A stretch of DNA of 64,000 nucleotides. It comes from Cohnella candidum (GTDB lineage Bacteria > Bacillota > Bacilli > Paenibacillales > Paenibacillaceae). The stretch lies in the NCBI RefSeq assembly GCF_003713065.1, contig NZ_CP033433.1, forward strand, positions 2,667,001 to 2,731,000, in the 5' to 3' direction. Shown here one piece after another: positions 18,401-25,778 of the stretch (positions are counted from its first letter, which is position 1; every line of letters starts with the position of its first letter). A program made the position numbers and the translations under genes. Below the pieces are notes generated by a model that did no database searches, had not been told where the DNA came from, and was given only the letters and a program-made list of their open reading frames with translations.

Positions 18401-18511
18401 TACCCACGCGGTGACGTTCAAATCCCCAAGCGGTTCATAGATTGCGGTACGCAATCGGGACAGCACCGACTTCGCTCTATCCAACTTGATCTTATCCGAT
18501 TCGTACGGCAT
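15491..18511 (-). CDS. GH38 alpha-mannosidase
   Basis: 1006-residue cytosolic glycoside hydrolase family 38 enzyme, which releases alpha-linked mannose with retention using a zinc ion. Zinc/active-site motif GHAHIDLAWLW (244-254; His245 or His247 and Asp249), probable nucleophile Asp359 in WLPDVFGYSGSLPQ, and the family stretch GIGDGGGGP are all present. An N-terminal beta domain precedes the barrel, and the long C-terminal half is the beta-supersandwich of the family. Length is usual. It sits between the sugar-binding protein and two other cytosolic hydrolase-like genes in one operon, so it probably degrades imported manno-oligosaccharides. A hairpin in the 81-base gap before it may tune its dose. 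Confidence 0.93.
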   Translation of the reverse strand: MPYESDKIKLDRAKSVLSRLRTAIYEPLGDLNVTAWVTREPVPYSERESGERLNALKPGDRWAELWDCAWFRFEGRVPECAAGRKVVLLLDINGEMCVVDRDGHPYQGLTTVNSTFDYSLGLPGKRVVDVSDSAAGGEVVDLWADAGCNDLFGSYHGGLLKEACMAICNENYRQLYYDFEVLIELAEQLPEASARKAQVLQSLYEASLILAGLNEDSVDRAAVLLSAELQKRGGDASLSVSAIGHAHIDLAWLWPIRETIRKGARTFATALRNMEKYPDYTFGASQPQLYQWVKDDYPALYAQVKERIREGRWEAQGAMWVEPDTNISGGEALIRQILYGKRFFQQEFGQDMKVLWLPDVFGYSGSLPQLLRKSGIDYMMTQKLSWSVYNTHPHHSFHWEGIDGTRVLTHLPPEDTYNSPAAPRSLAKIESQYLDRNVSGHALMLFGIGDGGGGPGEEHLERLSREKDLSGLPPVVQESSLAFFRKLEKEAGKFQTYRGELYLEKHQGTLTTQARNKRYNRKLEKELRDLEWLASLQWAAGQTEYPSDSLERIWKEVLLYQFHDILPGSSIARVYDESLDRYAALTAEVREMKAQACAQLAGSAGWDGEKAVFNSLPWERREWIQAGGDGSWRKVVVPGMSYCRLADATVDAVVPALTASERQLENELLKVSFNEEGHIVSVFDKPAGREAILPGAAANVFTVYHDDGDAWDFPRDYRDRAAGQMKLAKCSAYVEGPRAVLEQRYTFGESELIQKIILTSSDPVVRFETEADWKQSHSMLRVSFPVSVYSNEVSCDIQFGTIKRPTTRNTMIEFAKDEICAHHYIDLSQPDYGVALLNDCKYGHSVQGHVMDLNLLRSPDYPDPTADRARHQFVYALYPHVGDAIQAEVGRKGYELNVPLTLAEGKMQQGRERCEPVTLIRIDHPHVMLESVKKAEDSDHLILRLYETAGANAQADIAIGLACECIEESDLMEQPLHVLQEGSSWAALSFAPFEIKTLRVKLAGPQ

Positions 18512-18553
18512 CTTCTCTTCACTCCCTGAATCGACTAGATGAACGCGAGTGGA

Positions 18554-18578
18554 AAGAGAGCGGGGACGCCGCTCTCTC
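18554..18578 (-). other. Intercistronic hairpin between binding protein and GH38
   Basis: Arms GAGAGCGG (18556-18563) and CCGCTCTC (18569-18576) with only a weak T-tract (CTTTCC) on the minus strand. Placement after an abundant binding-protein gene suggests an mRNA 3' stabiliser or partial terminator. Confidence 0.5.
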
Positions 18579-18592
18579 TCTTCAAAGCTCGC

Positions 18593-20035
18593 TTATTGCG
18601 TGACGGCTTCCGCTCTCTTCTGGGCGTCATCGAGAATGGCCTTAATATCGCCCTTGGTCATCAGCGCCTTCACTACGGCATCGCCCCAAATTTGCCATGC
18701 TTTCGAGTTGTCCTTGGCGAACGTCGGCAAGCCTTGTACGTTGCCGCTCATCGCGAGGTAATGCGTGTACAGCGCCGGATGATCCTTCTTGTACGTATCA
18801 GATTCCGCAATCTCTTTCAATATCGGGGAACGAACGTTGGAATCCGCAATGAGCTGCTGAATTTCCGGACTGATCATCGCACGGATATATTGGAAAGCCG
18901 CTTCCTTGTTCTTCGAGTCCTTCGGAACGGAGTGGAAAGCCGCACCGATCGTTATATCGCCCGGTTTGCCGTTCGGGGAGAGCGGAATCGGCGCCATGCC
19001 GACGTCAATTCCTTTGTCCTTGGATTGCTGGGACTGCCAGGGACCGTCGATGATATAGGCGAATTGTTTCTTGTACCAGGCATCGAAGTACGCGCCCTCA
19101 CTCGTATTCACCATCAAACCCGGCGCGTTCACGGCATTCAGTTCGCGCAGCAGGGCGACCGTTTCAACATTGGCGTCGCTATTGAAGGCCGGCTTGCCTC
19201 CGTCGGCGAACGCACCGCCGTTGATCATCATCAGCGCGCCATAACGCAAGTAACCGCCGAAGTTGGCTCCAGCATAGACGCCGCCGCCGTAAAACTTGCC
19301 TTTGCCGGCTTCCGTCACTTTCTTCACATTATCAAGCAACTCCGCCCAGGTGGTTGGCGCTTTCTCCGGATCAAGACCGGCCTGCTTCACTAGATCTTTG
19401 TTCCAGTACAAGCTGCTGACGCCAGGTTGGGCGGCCAGTCCGTAGATTTTGCCGTCAACTTCCATCGGCTTCCAAGCGGCATCCGCCACTTTCTCGCGAA
19501 TTTCGGACGCAAGATCGTCCGGGAACGGCTCCAGCAACCCCTGCTGGGCAAAACCGTTCATCTGCGTCTCACCGACAATGATATCGGGAATATTTTTAGC
19601 CAGGAAGCCAGCTGTTTGCTTCTGGATCAGCTCTTCGCCCCAGCCCCAATCCTGCATCTTGACATCGATGTTCTTCTCTTTCATTTTGTTGTACAGGATC
19701 GTCTGATAATGAAAACCGAACGTGTCGGCCGGGAACACCTTGCCTGCCGTATAGGACGTGTCCAGTCCCTTGCCTTTCAATTCCTTCTCCTTAGGAGCGA
19801 GCAGGTCGCCCAGCTTGCCGGTTCCGACGTTCGTGGCTCCTTCTGTCAACACGGTAATTGTTGCCCCGTCCGAAGACTGCGAAGGCTGAGCTGATTCCGA
19901 AGGTTTAGTTGATGCCGTCTCCGAAGGCGGCGGTGAATTCGAAGCTTGCTCATTGTTTACCTTCCCGCCCCCGCAACCGGCCAACGCCGTAACGATAAGA
20001 GCAGATACCATCCACTTGGCGATTAATGCTTTCAA
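18593..20035 (-). CDS. Extracellular sugar-binding lipoprotein of glycan ABC importer
   Basis: 480-residue family 1 solute-binding protein. Signal peptide with lipobox TALAGCGGG, a Ser/Pro/Thr/Glu-rich linker (about 28-60) and a mature domain of MalE type (ATITVLTEGATNVGTGKL and the hinge-like stretch ATTWAELLDNVKKVTE). Start is TTG with GGAGGGG 5 bases upstream. Unusually the gene follows, rather than precedes, the permease genes; the 95-base gap contains a promoter, giving the binding protein extra expression. Probable ligand: oligosaccharide later cut by the GH38 enzyme of the same operon (inference). Confidence 0.92.
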   Translation of the reverse strand: MKALIAKWMVSALIVTALAGCGGGKVNNEQASNSPPPSETASTKPSESAQPSQSSDGATITVLTEGATNVGTGKLGDLLAPKEKELKGKGLDTSYTAGKVFPADTFGFHYQTILYNKMKEKNIDVKMQDWGWGEELIQKQTAGFLAKNIPDIIVGETQMNGFAQQGLLEPFPDDLASEIREKVADAAWKPMEVDGKIYGLAAQPGVSSLYWNKDLVKQAGLDPEKAPTTWAELLDNVKKVTEAGKGKFYGGGVYAGANFGGYLRYGALMMINGGAFADGGKPAFNSDANVETVALLRELNAVNAPGLMVNTSEGAYFDAWYKKQFAYIIDGPWQSQQSKDKGIDVGMAPIPLSPNGKPGDITIGAAFHSVPKDSKNKEAAFQYIRAMISPEIQQLIADSNVRSPILKEIAESDTYKKDHPALYTHYLAMSGNVQGLPTFAKDNSKAWQIWGDAVVKALMTKGDIKAILDDAQKRAEAVTQ

Positions 20036-20072
20036 ACGAACCCCTCCATCTCATGATTAATTATACATATAA

Positions 20073-20101
20073 AACATATCAGCATTTTTTGACTTATTCA
20101 A
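20073..20101 (-). promoter_or_regulatory. Internal promoter before the binding-protein gene
   Basis: Minus-strand TTGAAT (20096-20101), 17-base spacer and TATGTT (20073-20078), about 38 bases upstream of the TTG start. It lies in the AT-rich gap after the second permease gene. Confidence 0.5.
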
Positions 20102-20130
20102 TATGGTTTTTATATGTCATTTAATATTTT

Positions 20131-21057
20131 TTACCCTTTGATGCCGGTGTTGGCCAACCCTTGTACGATATACTTCTGGAAGAAGAAGAAAATCAGCAGG
20201 GCGGGCAGGGTAGTGCCCAGTCCAAGCGTAATGATTATCGGATAGTTTGGCGAGCTGTACCCGCCTTTCGCCGCGGAAGTGAGTCTCGTTATAGCGGAAG
20301 GAAGCGTTTGCAAGTGATCGCTGTTCGTGTAGAAGAACGGCGTTATGAAATCGTTCCACGTACCGAGAGCAGTCGTGATCGCTATGAATGCCATAATCGG
20401 CAGTTGGAGCGGCAATAGAACTTGAAAGATGACCCGCAGCGTTCCGGCGCCGTCCATCTTCGCCGCTTCGTCCAATTCATAAGGCACTTTCTCCAGTGAC
20501 TGCTTGACGAGAAACATGCCCATGATATTGATCGCCGGACCGCCCAGCAGGTACACCCACCAGGTATCCAGCAGCCCCGTCCCGCCGGTGAAAATATCGT
20601 TGCCCCCCGCGTACGGCCACCGGGCATACTGCAGATAAGTCGGAATAAGCGCGATCGTCCCGGGGATCATCTGCGTCGCAAGCAGCGAAAGGAACAGCCC
20701 GTCTTTCCCTTTGAATTTCAAACGGGCGAAGGCATAGCCGGCTAAGAAAGAGGTCAGCACGGCGAAGAAGGTGCTGTACAACGTACGGAATAAAGAATTC
20801 AAAATGTAAACCCTGACGGAAGTGTCCGTGGATCCGTAGAATAAAATCCGATAATTCCATAGCGTCGGCTCTTTCGGGATTGGCAGGATGCCAAGAACGG
20901 TGGTCTGAAATTCATCGCTTGTAAAAAATCCTGATAAGATCATAAAGATCAGCGGATAGAAAAGAACGAGTCCAAATCCCCCCAGGACAAGATGCGCGGC
21001 GATATGGCCCACCTTTAGCTTACGGACCGACTTGGTTTGTACGGATACGGAAGCCAT
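20131..21057 (-). CDS. Sugar ABC transporter permease, MalG type
   Basis: 308-residue inner permease subunit with six predicted membrane helices and the EAA coupling loop near residue 200 (YELDEAAKMDGAGTLRVIFQ). Starts with GGAGGAAG upstream, 3 bases after the stop of the partner permease. Imports the glycan fragment together with the partner and the binding protein encoded next; ATPase not in the window. Confidence 0.93.
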   Translation of the reverse strand: MASVSVQTKSVRKLKVGHIAAHLVLGGFGLVLFYPLIFMILSGFFTSDEFQTTVLGILPIPKEPTLWNYRILFYGSTDTSVRVYILNSLFRTLYSTFFAVLTSFLAGYAFARLKFKGKDGLFLSLLATQMIPGTIALIPTYLQYARWPYAGGNDIFTGGTGLLDTWWVYLLGGPAINIMGMFLVKQSLEKVPYELDEAAKMDGAGTLRVIFQVLLPLQLPIMAFIAITTALGTWNDFITPFFYTNSDHLQTLPSAITRLTSAAKGGYSSPNYPIIITLGLGTTLPALLIFFFFQKYIVQGLANTGIKG

Positions 21058-21060
21058 ATC

Positions 21061-22017
21061 TTACTTCCTCCCCTTCATCTTGATCGGAATGGTGTCGCTG
21101 CGATCCGACTTGGTCGTACGGCGGTAATAGGCCGCGGTGGCGACGAATACGATCACCGCCATAATCAGCGAAGACGTACCCGCCATGCCGAGATTGAAAT
21201 CCCAGAAGGCGTCGCGGTAGATCCGGAAGACGAGCACTTCCGTCTGACTGTAGGGGCCGCCGCCCGTAATAAACATGACCTGCTCATAAATCTGAATCGC
21301 CCCGATTAAGCTGGTAATGACAATGTACGTGGCAATCGGCTTCAGGCCGGGAATCGTGACGTATCTCAGCTTCTGACGGCGGTTCGCTCCGTCGATTTCA
21401 GCCGCCTCGTAAAGCGTGACATCCACGGACTGCAAGCCGGCCAGCCAGATCAGCGCCGCGCCGCCGACCCCTTTCCAAACCGAATACACGACAATCCAGA
21501 ACACGCTCCACGGCACCGAAAACTGCCATATGATCGGTTGATGACCCATCGATTTCAGAATATTGTTGATAACCCCGTTAGTGGGATCTAGAAAAATATT
21601 GAAAATCTGCGTAGTCGCAACCGTCGAGGTTACAGCGGGTATATACCATACGGAGCGGTAAATCCCTTTGCCGAACAGCGGCATGTTCATCAGAAGCGCG
21701 GCGCCGAAACCGGCGAGCAGCGTAACGCCGGATACAAGAGCTCCCATCCAGATGGATCTCAACAAGGCGTTGTAATACAGCGGATCATGGAAGAAGCGGA
21801 CATAATTATCGAACCATATGAACTTGGGATGCGCTTGTATGCCGACCCAATCGAAGAAGCCAAGCACAAACCCGAACAGCGTCGGAAATCCGGATACGAT
21901 CATCCACCAGAAAATCATGGGGCCTAAAATAGCTGTGGCGATAAGGGCATCCCGATGCCTGACAAGAAAACGCTTTAATTTCGTTTGTTTCACCCTTGCA
22001 GAAACGGCTCTTTCCAT
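21061..22017 (-). CDS. Sugar ABC transporter permease, MalF type
   Basis: 318-residue permease, first gene of the long glycan operon. Six helices and the coupling motif TLYEAAEIDGANRRQKLRYV. The ATG at 22017 follows GGAGGGG by 5 bases; an in-frame GTG at 22035 lies within the ribosome-site region and is less likely. A good promoter ends 34 bases upstream. Confidence 0.93.
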   Translation of the reverse strand: MERAVSARVKQTKLKRFLVRHRDALIATAILGPMIFWWMIVSGFPTLFGFVLGFFDWVGIQAHPKFIWFDNYVRFFHDPLYYNALLRSIWMGALVSGVTLLAGFGAALLMNMPLFGKGIYRSVWYIPAVTSTVATTQIFNIFLDPTNGVINNILKSMGHQPIIWQFSVPWSVFWIVVYSVWKGVGGAALIWLAGLQSVDVTLYEAAEIDGANRRQKLRYVTIPGLKPIATYIVITSLIGAIQIYEQVMFITGGGPYSQTEVLVFRIYRDAFWDFNLGMAGTSSLIMAVIVFVATAAYYRRTTKSDRSDTIPIKMKGRK

Positions 22018-22045
22018 GGCTTCCCCTCCAGACACATATATGCAC

Positions 22046-22056
22046 TATTTAATATA
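22046..22056. promoter_or_regulatory. Shared dyad TATATTAAATA at the glycan operon promoter
   Basis: The minus strand reads TATATTAAATA, overlapping the -10 box. The same 11 bases recur at the promoters of the gene at 25779 and of the operon at 41712. The core TATT-A-AATA is a dyad, so it is a candidate operator for the regulator encoded at 22146-23330. Confidence 0.4.
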
Positions 22057-22079
22057 TACAATATTGTTTTATTAGTCAA
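22051..22079 (-). promoter_or_regulatory. Promoter of the permease/GH38 operon
   Basis: Minus-strand TTGACT (22074-22079), exactly 17 bases, then TATATT (22051-22056). The spacer contains the palindrome ACAATATTGT. Confidence 0.75.
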
Positions 22080-22094
22080 TTTAGGCGCATTAAA

Positions 22095-22130
22095 AAAAGA
22101 CTCTGAACAAGTCCTTGTTCAGAGTCTTTT
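22095..22130. terminator. Terminator of the GntR/LacI-type regulator gene
   Basis: 17-base arms AAAAGACTCTGAACAAG and CTTGTTCAGAGTCTTTT separated by two bases; on the minus strand it follows the regulator stop by 15 bases. Confidence 0.85.
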
Positions 22131-22145
22131 AGTTATGGCCGCCGG

Positions 22146-23330
22146 TTAAACCGGTAGTTTGATTCGGCTTGTCGAGGACCTCACGACCAGTTGCGGCTCC
22201 ATGGTAATTTTGCTGTACTTGCCCGCTTGGCCGTCATTCTCCAGCAGCCTGACAAGAATATCGGCCGCCTCCTTGCCCATCGTGAACTCCGCTTGGGAAA
22301 TATGCGTGTAAGAGCCGAATTCGTCATAACCCGATGACGGATCGTCGAAAGTAAGGACCGAGATGTCGGCCGGCACCTTCAGGCCGATCTGCCTGGCGAT
22401 GTTGGAGATATAAACGCCCAGCCTGGCATTAAGCGTAATGTACGCCGTCGCCATCTTGTTGCGGATGAATCGGTAGAGCGGGTGATCTTCCCGGATATCG
22501 GAATAGTCCACCTGGAAGTTCGTCAGAATCATCGCCGGATTAATCATGGCGCCGCGCTGCCTTAGCGCTTCCATGTAGCCGGCTATCCGATCGCTCACGG
22601 TAATGGTAGGCAGCGGCGTATCCGAGCAAATGGCGATATCCCGGTGACCGAGATCCCATAGGTGGTCGAGCGCCAATTGGGCGCCCTTCTGGCTATCCGT
22701 GCACACGAAATTCGTTTCGATGCCGGCCAAATATCGGTCGATCAGCACAAAGGGGTATTTTTTCGTCTTGAGCGCGAGAATTTCCTCATTGTACGTCTCC
22801 GCATCGCTAGGGAAAATAATGAGACCCGACGTTCCGTCGGCGATGCTTTCCAAAATCAAATTCTTCTCGGTGTCGATATCATTATTGCTCAGCGCTACGT
22901 ATAAATGGTATCCGTGCTTCTTTAACACCTCGTTAATCCCGTTAATCAGACGAATCGCGAAGAAATCGACAACTGTCGGAATAATCAATCCGATGGTCTT
23001 GATCTTCTTCCTGTTTCCGGAGTGCTCCGGCATCACCGAACCGTCGGCGATGCCGGTCCAGAGCGACGAGTAATCCCCTCGCCCGCGACTGTCGTCTGCG
23101 TCTGCGGGCACTTCTTTCACGAAGCTGCCGCGGCCCGGAATACGGTGAATCCACCCCTCCTTGGCCAGCTGAACAAGCGCATTCGCAACCGTTATCCGGC
23201 TCACCCCGAACTGCTCCATCAATTCTTTTTCAGACGGTATTTTATCGTTTGTCCGCAGCACTCCGCTTACAATCTGTTCCTTGAAGTGGTCTTGTATTTG
23301 CATATACAGCGGCAGGCGATCGTTAGACAT
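22146..23330 (-). CDS. GntR-LacI hybrid transcriptional repressor of the glycan locus
   Basis: 394-residue regulator with the AraR-type layout: an N-terminal GntR winged helix (about 1-75: PLYMQIQDHFKEQIVSGVLR, IPSEKELMEQFGVSRITVAN, GRGSFVKE) and a C-terminal LacI-like periplasmic-binding-type sensor (about 110-390: KTIGLIIPTVVDFFAIRLIN, SGLIIFPSDA, LALDHLWDLGHRDIAICSD). Such proteins usually release DNA when a sugar binds. It has its own promoter, with the same TTGACT -35 and 17-base spacing as the neighbouring permease operon and GxGYxYP gene, and lies between them, so it most likely controls this locus (inference). ATG with AAGGAG upstream. Confidence 0.9.
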   Translation of the reverse strand: MSNDRLPLYMQIQDHFKEQIVSGVLRTNDKIPSEKELMEQFGVSRITVANALVQLAKEGWIHRIPGRGSFVKEVPADADDSRGRGDYSSLWTGIADGSVMPEHSGNRKKIKTIGLIIPTVVDFFAIRLINGINEVLKKHGYHLYVALSNNDIDTEKNLILESIADGTSGLIIFPSDAETYNEEILALKTKKYPFVLIDRYLAGIETNFVCTDSQKGAQLALDHLWDLGHRDIAICSDTPLPTITVSDRIAGYMEALRQRGAMINPAMILTNFQVDYSDIREDHPLYRFIRNKMATAYITLNARLGVYISNIARQIGLKVPADISVLTFDDPSSGYDEFGSYTHISQAEFTMGKEAADILVRLLENDGQAGKYSKITMEPQLVVRSSTSRIKLPV

Positions 23331-23368
23331 ACATGCTTCTCCTTAAACTCAAAATACACGATACTCGA

Positions 23369-23397
23369 ATAATATATCATTTATAGCTTTTAGTCAA
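23369..23397 (-). promoter_or_regulatory. Promoter of the GntR-LacI regulator gene
   Basis: Minus-strand TTGACT (23392-23397), 17-base spacer, TATTAT (23369-23374), 39 bases before the ATG. Confidence 0.7.
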
Positions 23398-23473
23398 ATG
23401 GGTGGATATTCGACAGTGTTCAACATCATCAAGATCCTGCTGGATGAGGAATAAGCCCCGGCAGGCTTGGCGT

Positions 23474-25477
23474 TCAGTTCGACGGTCCGATCGACAAATG
23501 ATGGTGCTCGCGAATTAATTGGAAGTACGTGTCAGGTCGAACGAAGACGATATCCTTGTTGTCCTTGAACTGGTTGTAGGCGTTCACGAAGCTCTGGTAA
23601 CTGACTTCCCAAGGATTGGCTTGAATGCCCAGGAACGCGGGGGACTTCCCGTCCCAACGGTCAATTTCATTCTGAATCGGGAAGATCAAATCCCCTTCCG
23701 AAGCGCCGTAAACGACGTTCAACTCCTGGCCGGGCATCGTTTCTCCGTAAATCGTGATCTCACCCGATCCGCCCTGCGAAGTAAAGCCGAGAAGTGACGG
23801 CGCATGCTTCGCGATGCTGTCGCCGACATTCGGATTCAGAAATCCGTTCACCGTGTTCCACTCCGTCACCACCCGCAACCCGGCACGCTTCATATAATCA
23901 TTCGTACGAGAGAAGTAAAGGTCCAGCCCGTGCTGATCCTTCCACATATTCGGATACGTGTAGCCCAGGCCGGATGGACCGGAAATGAATGCATCGTTCT
24001 CCGTTGCCGTGCGATGGAGATAATCCAGGATGCCGGGCATGGCATCCAGCATGAGCGGGGAAATCGTCCAGCCGATCGGGATCTCTCCCCGGTTCGGGAG
24101 CGCCCATAATTTGCTGAAAAAATGCTCCATGTACTGCAGGTTATCCCCATCGCTCATGATGTAGGACACATATATTTTGTTTTCCAGCGGCGGCTTGGCC
24201 GGTGTTTGCACCGGGGTGATCTTGCGGGAGGTGCCGCTGAGCACGGACAGATTGGAGGAGAAATCCGCCGCCACCGTGGCTAGGCCGAACTCCGAAGTTT
24301 TGATTACGCCCTGTCCCTCCGCCGGCCACCACCCCAAGTACAAGCCTTTGCCGTAGGGCATATCTTTCAGAAATTTGTCCAGAACGGCTTCTTCCTCCGG
24401 TACTTCCGGATTCAACCAAACGACGGACGCCCCGATTCCCATTGCGTATTCGCGCAGGTGCGTCTTAAGATCGGGCGTTAATCCGATGATTACCCTGTGG
24501 GTCGTCTTGGGCCAATAAGTTTGGTAGAGATATTCGTAAACCTCGATCTTGCCGGGGAAGCGGCCGCGTAAATCTTCCAGAATCGGCAGCTTATAAGGGT
24601 CCGCGGTCAGCTTCGGGACAAGCGAAGGCGGCGCTACGATCGCATTCTTCAGCCCGGCAATTGTCGTCGCCAAGTTATAAGTGTCTGGCACTTCCGGATC
24701 GTAGATGACGATGCCCTTGACTTCGGAACGGTACTTCTTCAGCAGTTCCCAGTTGTCCTTAACCTTGGCGTAACCGAGTCCGACCGCCTTCAACCAGGAG
24801 GTACCCTCGTCGCTGCGGCTGTCGTCGTAAATACGCGGTTTTGTTTTGTTGACGACGCCCCTCAGCGATTCGAACATCCCGACTTCCGCTTCCCTGACCG
24901 GCGAAGCGATCTGGATGTCGTATAGTTTCAACGTCGACTTCCCCGTCCAGGTCACGTTGATTTCAATCGCCTGACCGGCGGATACGGCGAAAGGAACTTC
25001 AAACGCCTGGGATGCGTTCTCGTTCCGAAAATCCCAATTGGTCACATCGACTGCGCCAAGCGCCGCGCCCGTCGCCTGATCGCGAATTTCCAGTCTGACG
25101 ACGTTTCCGTTATCATCCGCAAATCGGCCGACGCTCATATTCACAATAGCTTTGCTATCGCCGGCGGGAACATCCGCGATGTCCGGAACGCGCAGAAGCA
25201 AACCCGCCTGATCTTTCCCCTCCTCGGCCAGCCATCCGTCCCCATCCTTCCTTCCCACTTCATGGCCGTACGCCTCGTCCTCCGCTTCATAGATCAGCTT
25301 GTCGGCCAAGCTGATCAGATCCAGCGTCGGCGCCGGTTCGGGAAATGAAGGCAGCGCCTGATCCTCGGGCCAGCGAATTCCCCCGCGATGTTCCATCCCA
25401 TTCCAAAAGACCGCAGCTGCAACCGCCACAACAAGCACGCATGCCGCCAGGCTGACGATCGTTCTTTTCCGTTTCAA
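23474..25477 (-). CDS. GxGYxYP-family putative glycoside hydrolase, membrane-anchored, with N-terminal carbohydrate-binding-like module
   Basis: 667-residue surface protein. A basic N-terminus and one hydrophobic helix (about 6-25) without a clear cleavage site suggest a signal anchor. Residues about 63-188 form a YEAE-type module (GHEVGRKDGDGWLA ... VRLEIRD) resembling carbohydrate-binding modules and homologous to three modules in the protein at 36491-39331. The catalytic-type region follows, with MSDGDNLQYMEH (about 441-452) and the name-giving GLGYTYP (503-509) after SGPS. The family is named from its motif and only predicted to be a glycosidase. TTG at 25477 is the start: GGGAGGAG lies 5 bases upstream, and an upstream ATG would lie at the promoter's -35 box. 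Confidence 0.82.
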   Translation of the reverse strand: MKRKRTIVSLAACVLVVAVAAAVFWNGMEHRGGIRWPEDQALPSFPEPAPTLDLISLADKLIYEAEDEAYGHEVGRKDGDGWLAEEGKDQAGLLLRVPDIADVPAGDSKAIVNMSVGRFADDNGNVVRLEIRDQATGAALGAVDVTNWDFRNENASQAFEVPFAVSAGQAIEINVTWTGKSTLKLYDIQIASPVREAEVGMFESLRGVVNKTKPRIYDDSRSDEGTSWLKAVGLGYAKVKDNWELLKKYRSEVKGIVIYDPEVPDTYNLATTIAGLKNAIVAPPSLVPKLTADPYKLPILEDLRGRFPGKIEVYEYLYQTYWPKTTHRVIIGLTPDLKTHLREYAMGIGASVVWLNPEVPEEEAVLDKFLKDMPYGKGLYLGWWPAEGQGVIKTSEFGLATVAADFSSNLSVLSGTSRKITPVQTPAKPPLENKIYVSYIMSDGDNLQYMEHFFSKLWALPNRGEIPIGWTISPLMLDAMPGILDYLHRTATENDAFISGPSGLGYTYPNMWKDQHGLDLYFSRTNDYMKRAGLRVVTEWNTVNGFLNPNVGDSIAKHAPSLLGFTSQGGSGEITIYGETMPGQELNVVYGASEGDLIFPIQNEIDRWDGKSPAFLGIQANPWEVSYQSFVNAYNQFKDNKDIVFVRPDTYFQLIREHHHLSIGPSN

Positions 25478-25511
25478 GCTGTCTCCTCCCGTCTTGACCG
25501 TACTAACGCAA

Positions 25512-25540
25512 ATGATATTTACAAATGACATATTAGTCAA
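25512..25540 (-). promoter_or_regulatory. Promoter of the first GxGYxYP gene
   Basis: Minus-strand TTGACT (25535-25540), 17-base spacer, TATCAT (25512-25517). It fixes the translation start downstream at 25477. Confidence 0.7.
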
Positions 25541-25632
25541 TATATTTATGTCTTTTTGGTTTATACATCAGGGGTCTTTGGCCTTATTCTGCTTTAAAAA
25601 GAGTCGTTTTATAAGAGTTTTTGTCGATTCTA

Positions 25633-25664
25633 TTGAAATTATTATGTACAATATATTAAATATA
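25633..25664 (+). promoter_or_regulatory. Promoter and dyad of the second GxGYxYP gene
   Basis: TTGAAA (25633-25638) with TTAAAT 17 bases downstream (25656-25661). The -10 region lies in the perfect odd dyad TATATT-A-AATATA (25652-25664), which shares TATATTAAATA with two other promoters of the locus. The remaining ~115 bases to the GTG form an untranslated leader in which I see no clear structure. Confidence 0.45.
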
Positions 25665-25778
25665 ACTCTAGAGGGCCGTTTACTCGAAGCTTTATCGCGC
25701 CAGGGCAGGAGGTGTAGCGGTCAGCAGGCGCCAGGACGACTCCATCCATTATTTTTTAAAAAAATGAGGTGGTTCATC

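Noticed and set aside
23398..23473. Possible gene remnant between the regulator promoter and the first GxGYxYP gene
   Set aside because: Short frames such as VFNIIKILLDEE have no ribosome site or domain; only 76 bases long.
25478..25540. Upstream ATG that would lengthen the first GxGYxYP protein
   Set aside because: It lies at the -35 box of the gene's own promoter (TTGACT-17-TATCAT); the TTG at 25477 has GGGAGGAG 5 bases before it.
25494..25778. Upstream extension of the second GxGYxYP frame
   Set aside because: It would start before the promoter and encode a non-conserved segment; the GTG at 25779 has a ribosome site and opens a signal peptide.
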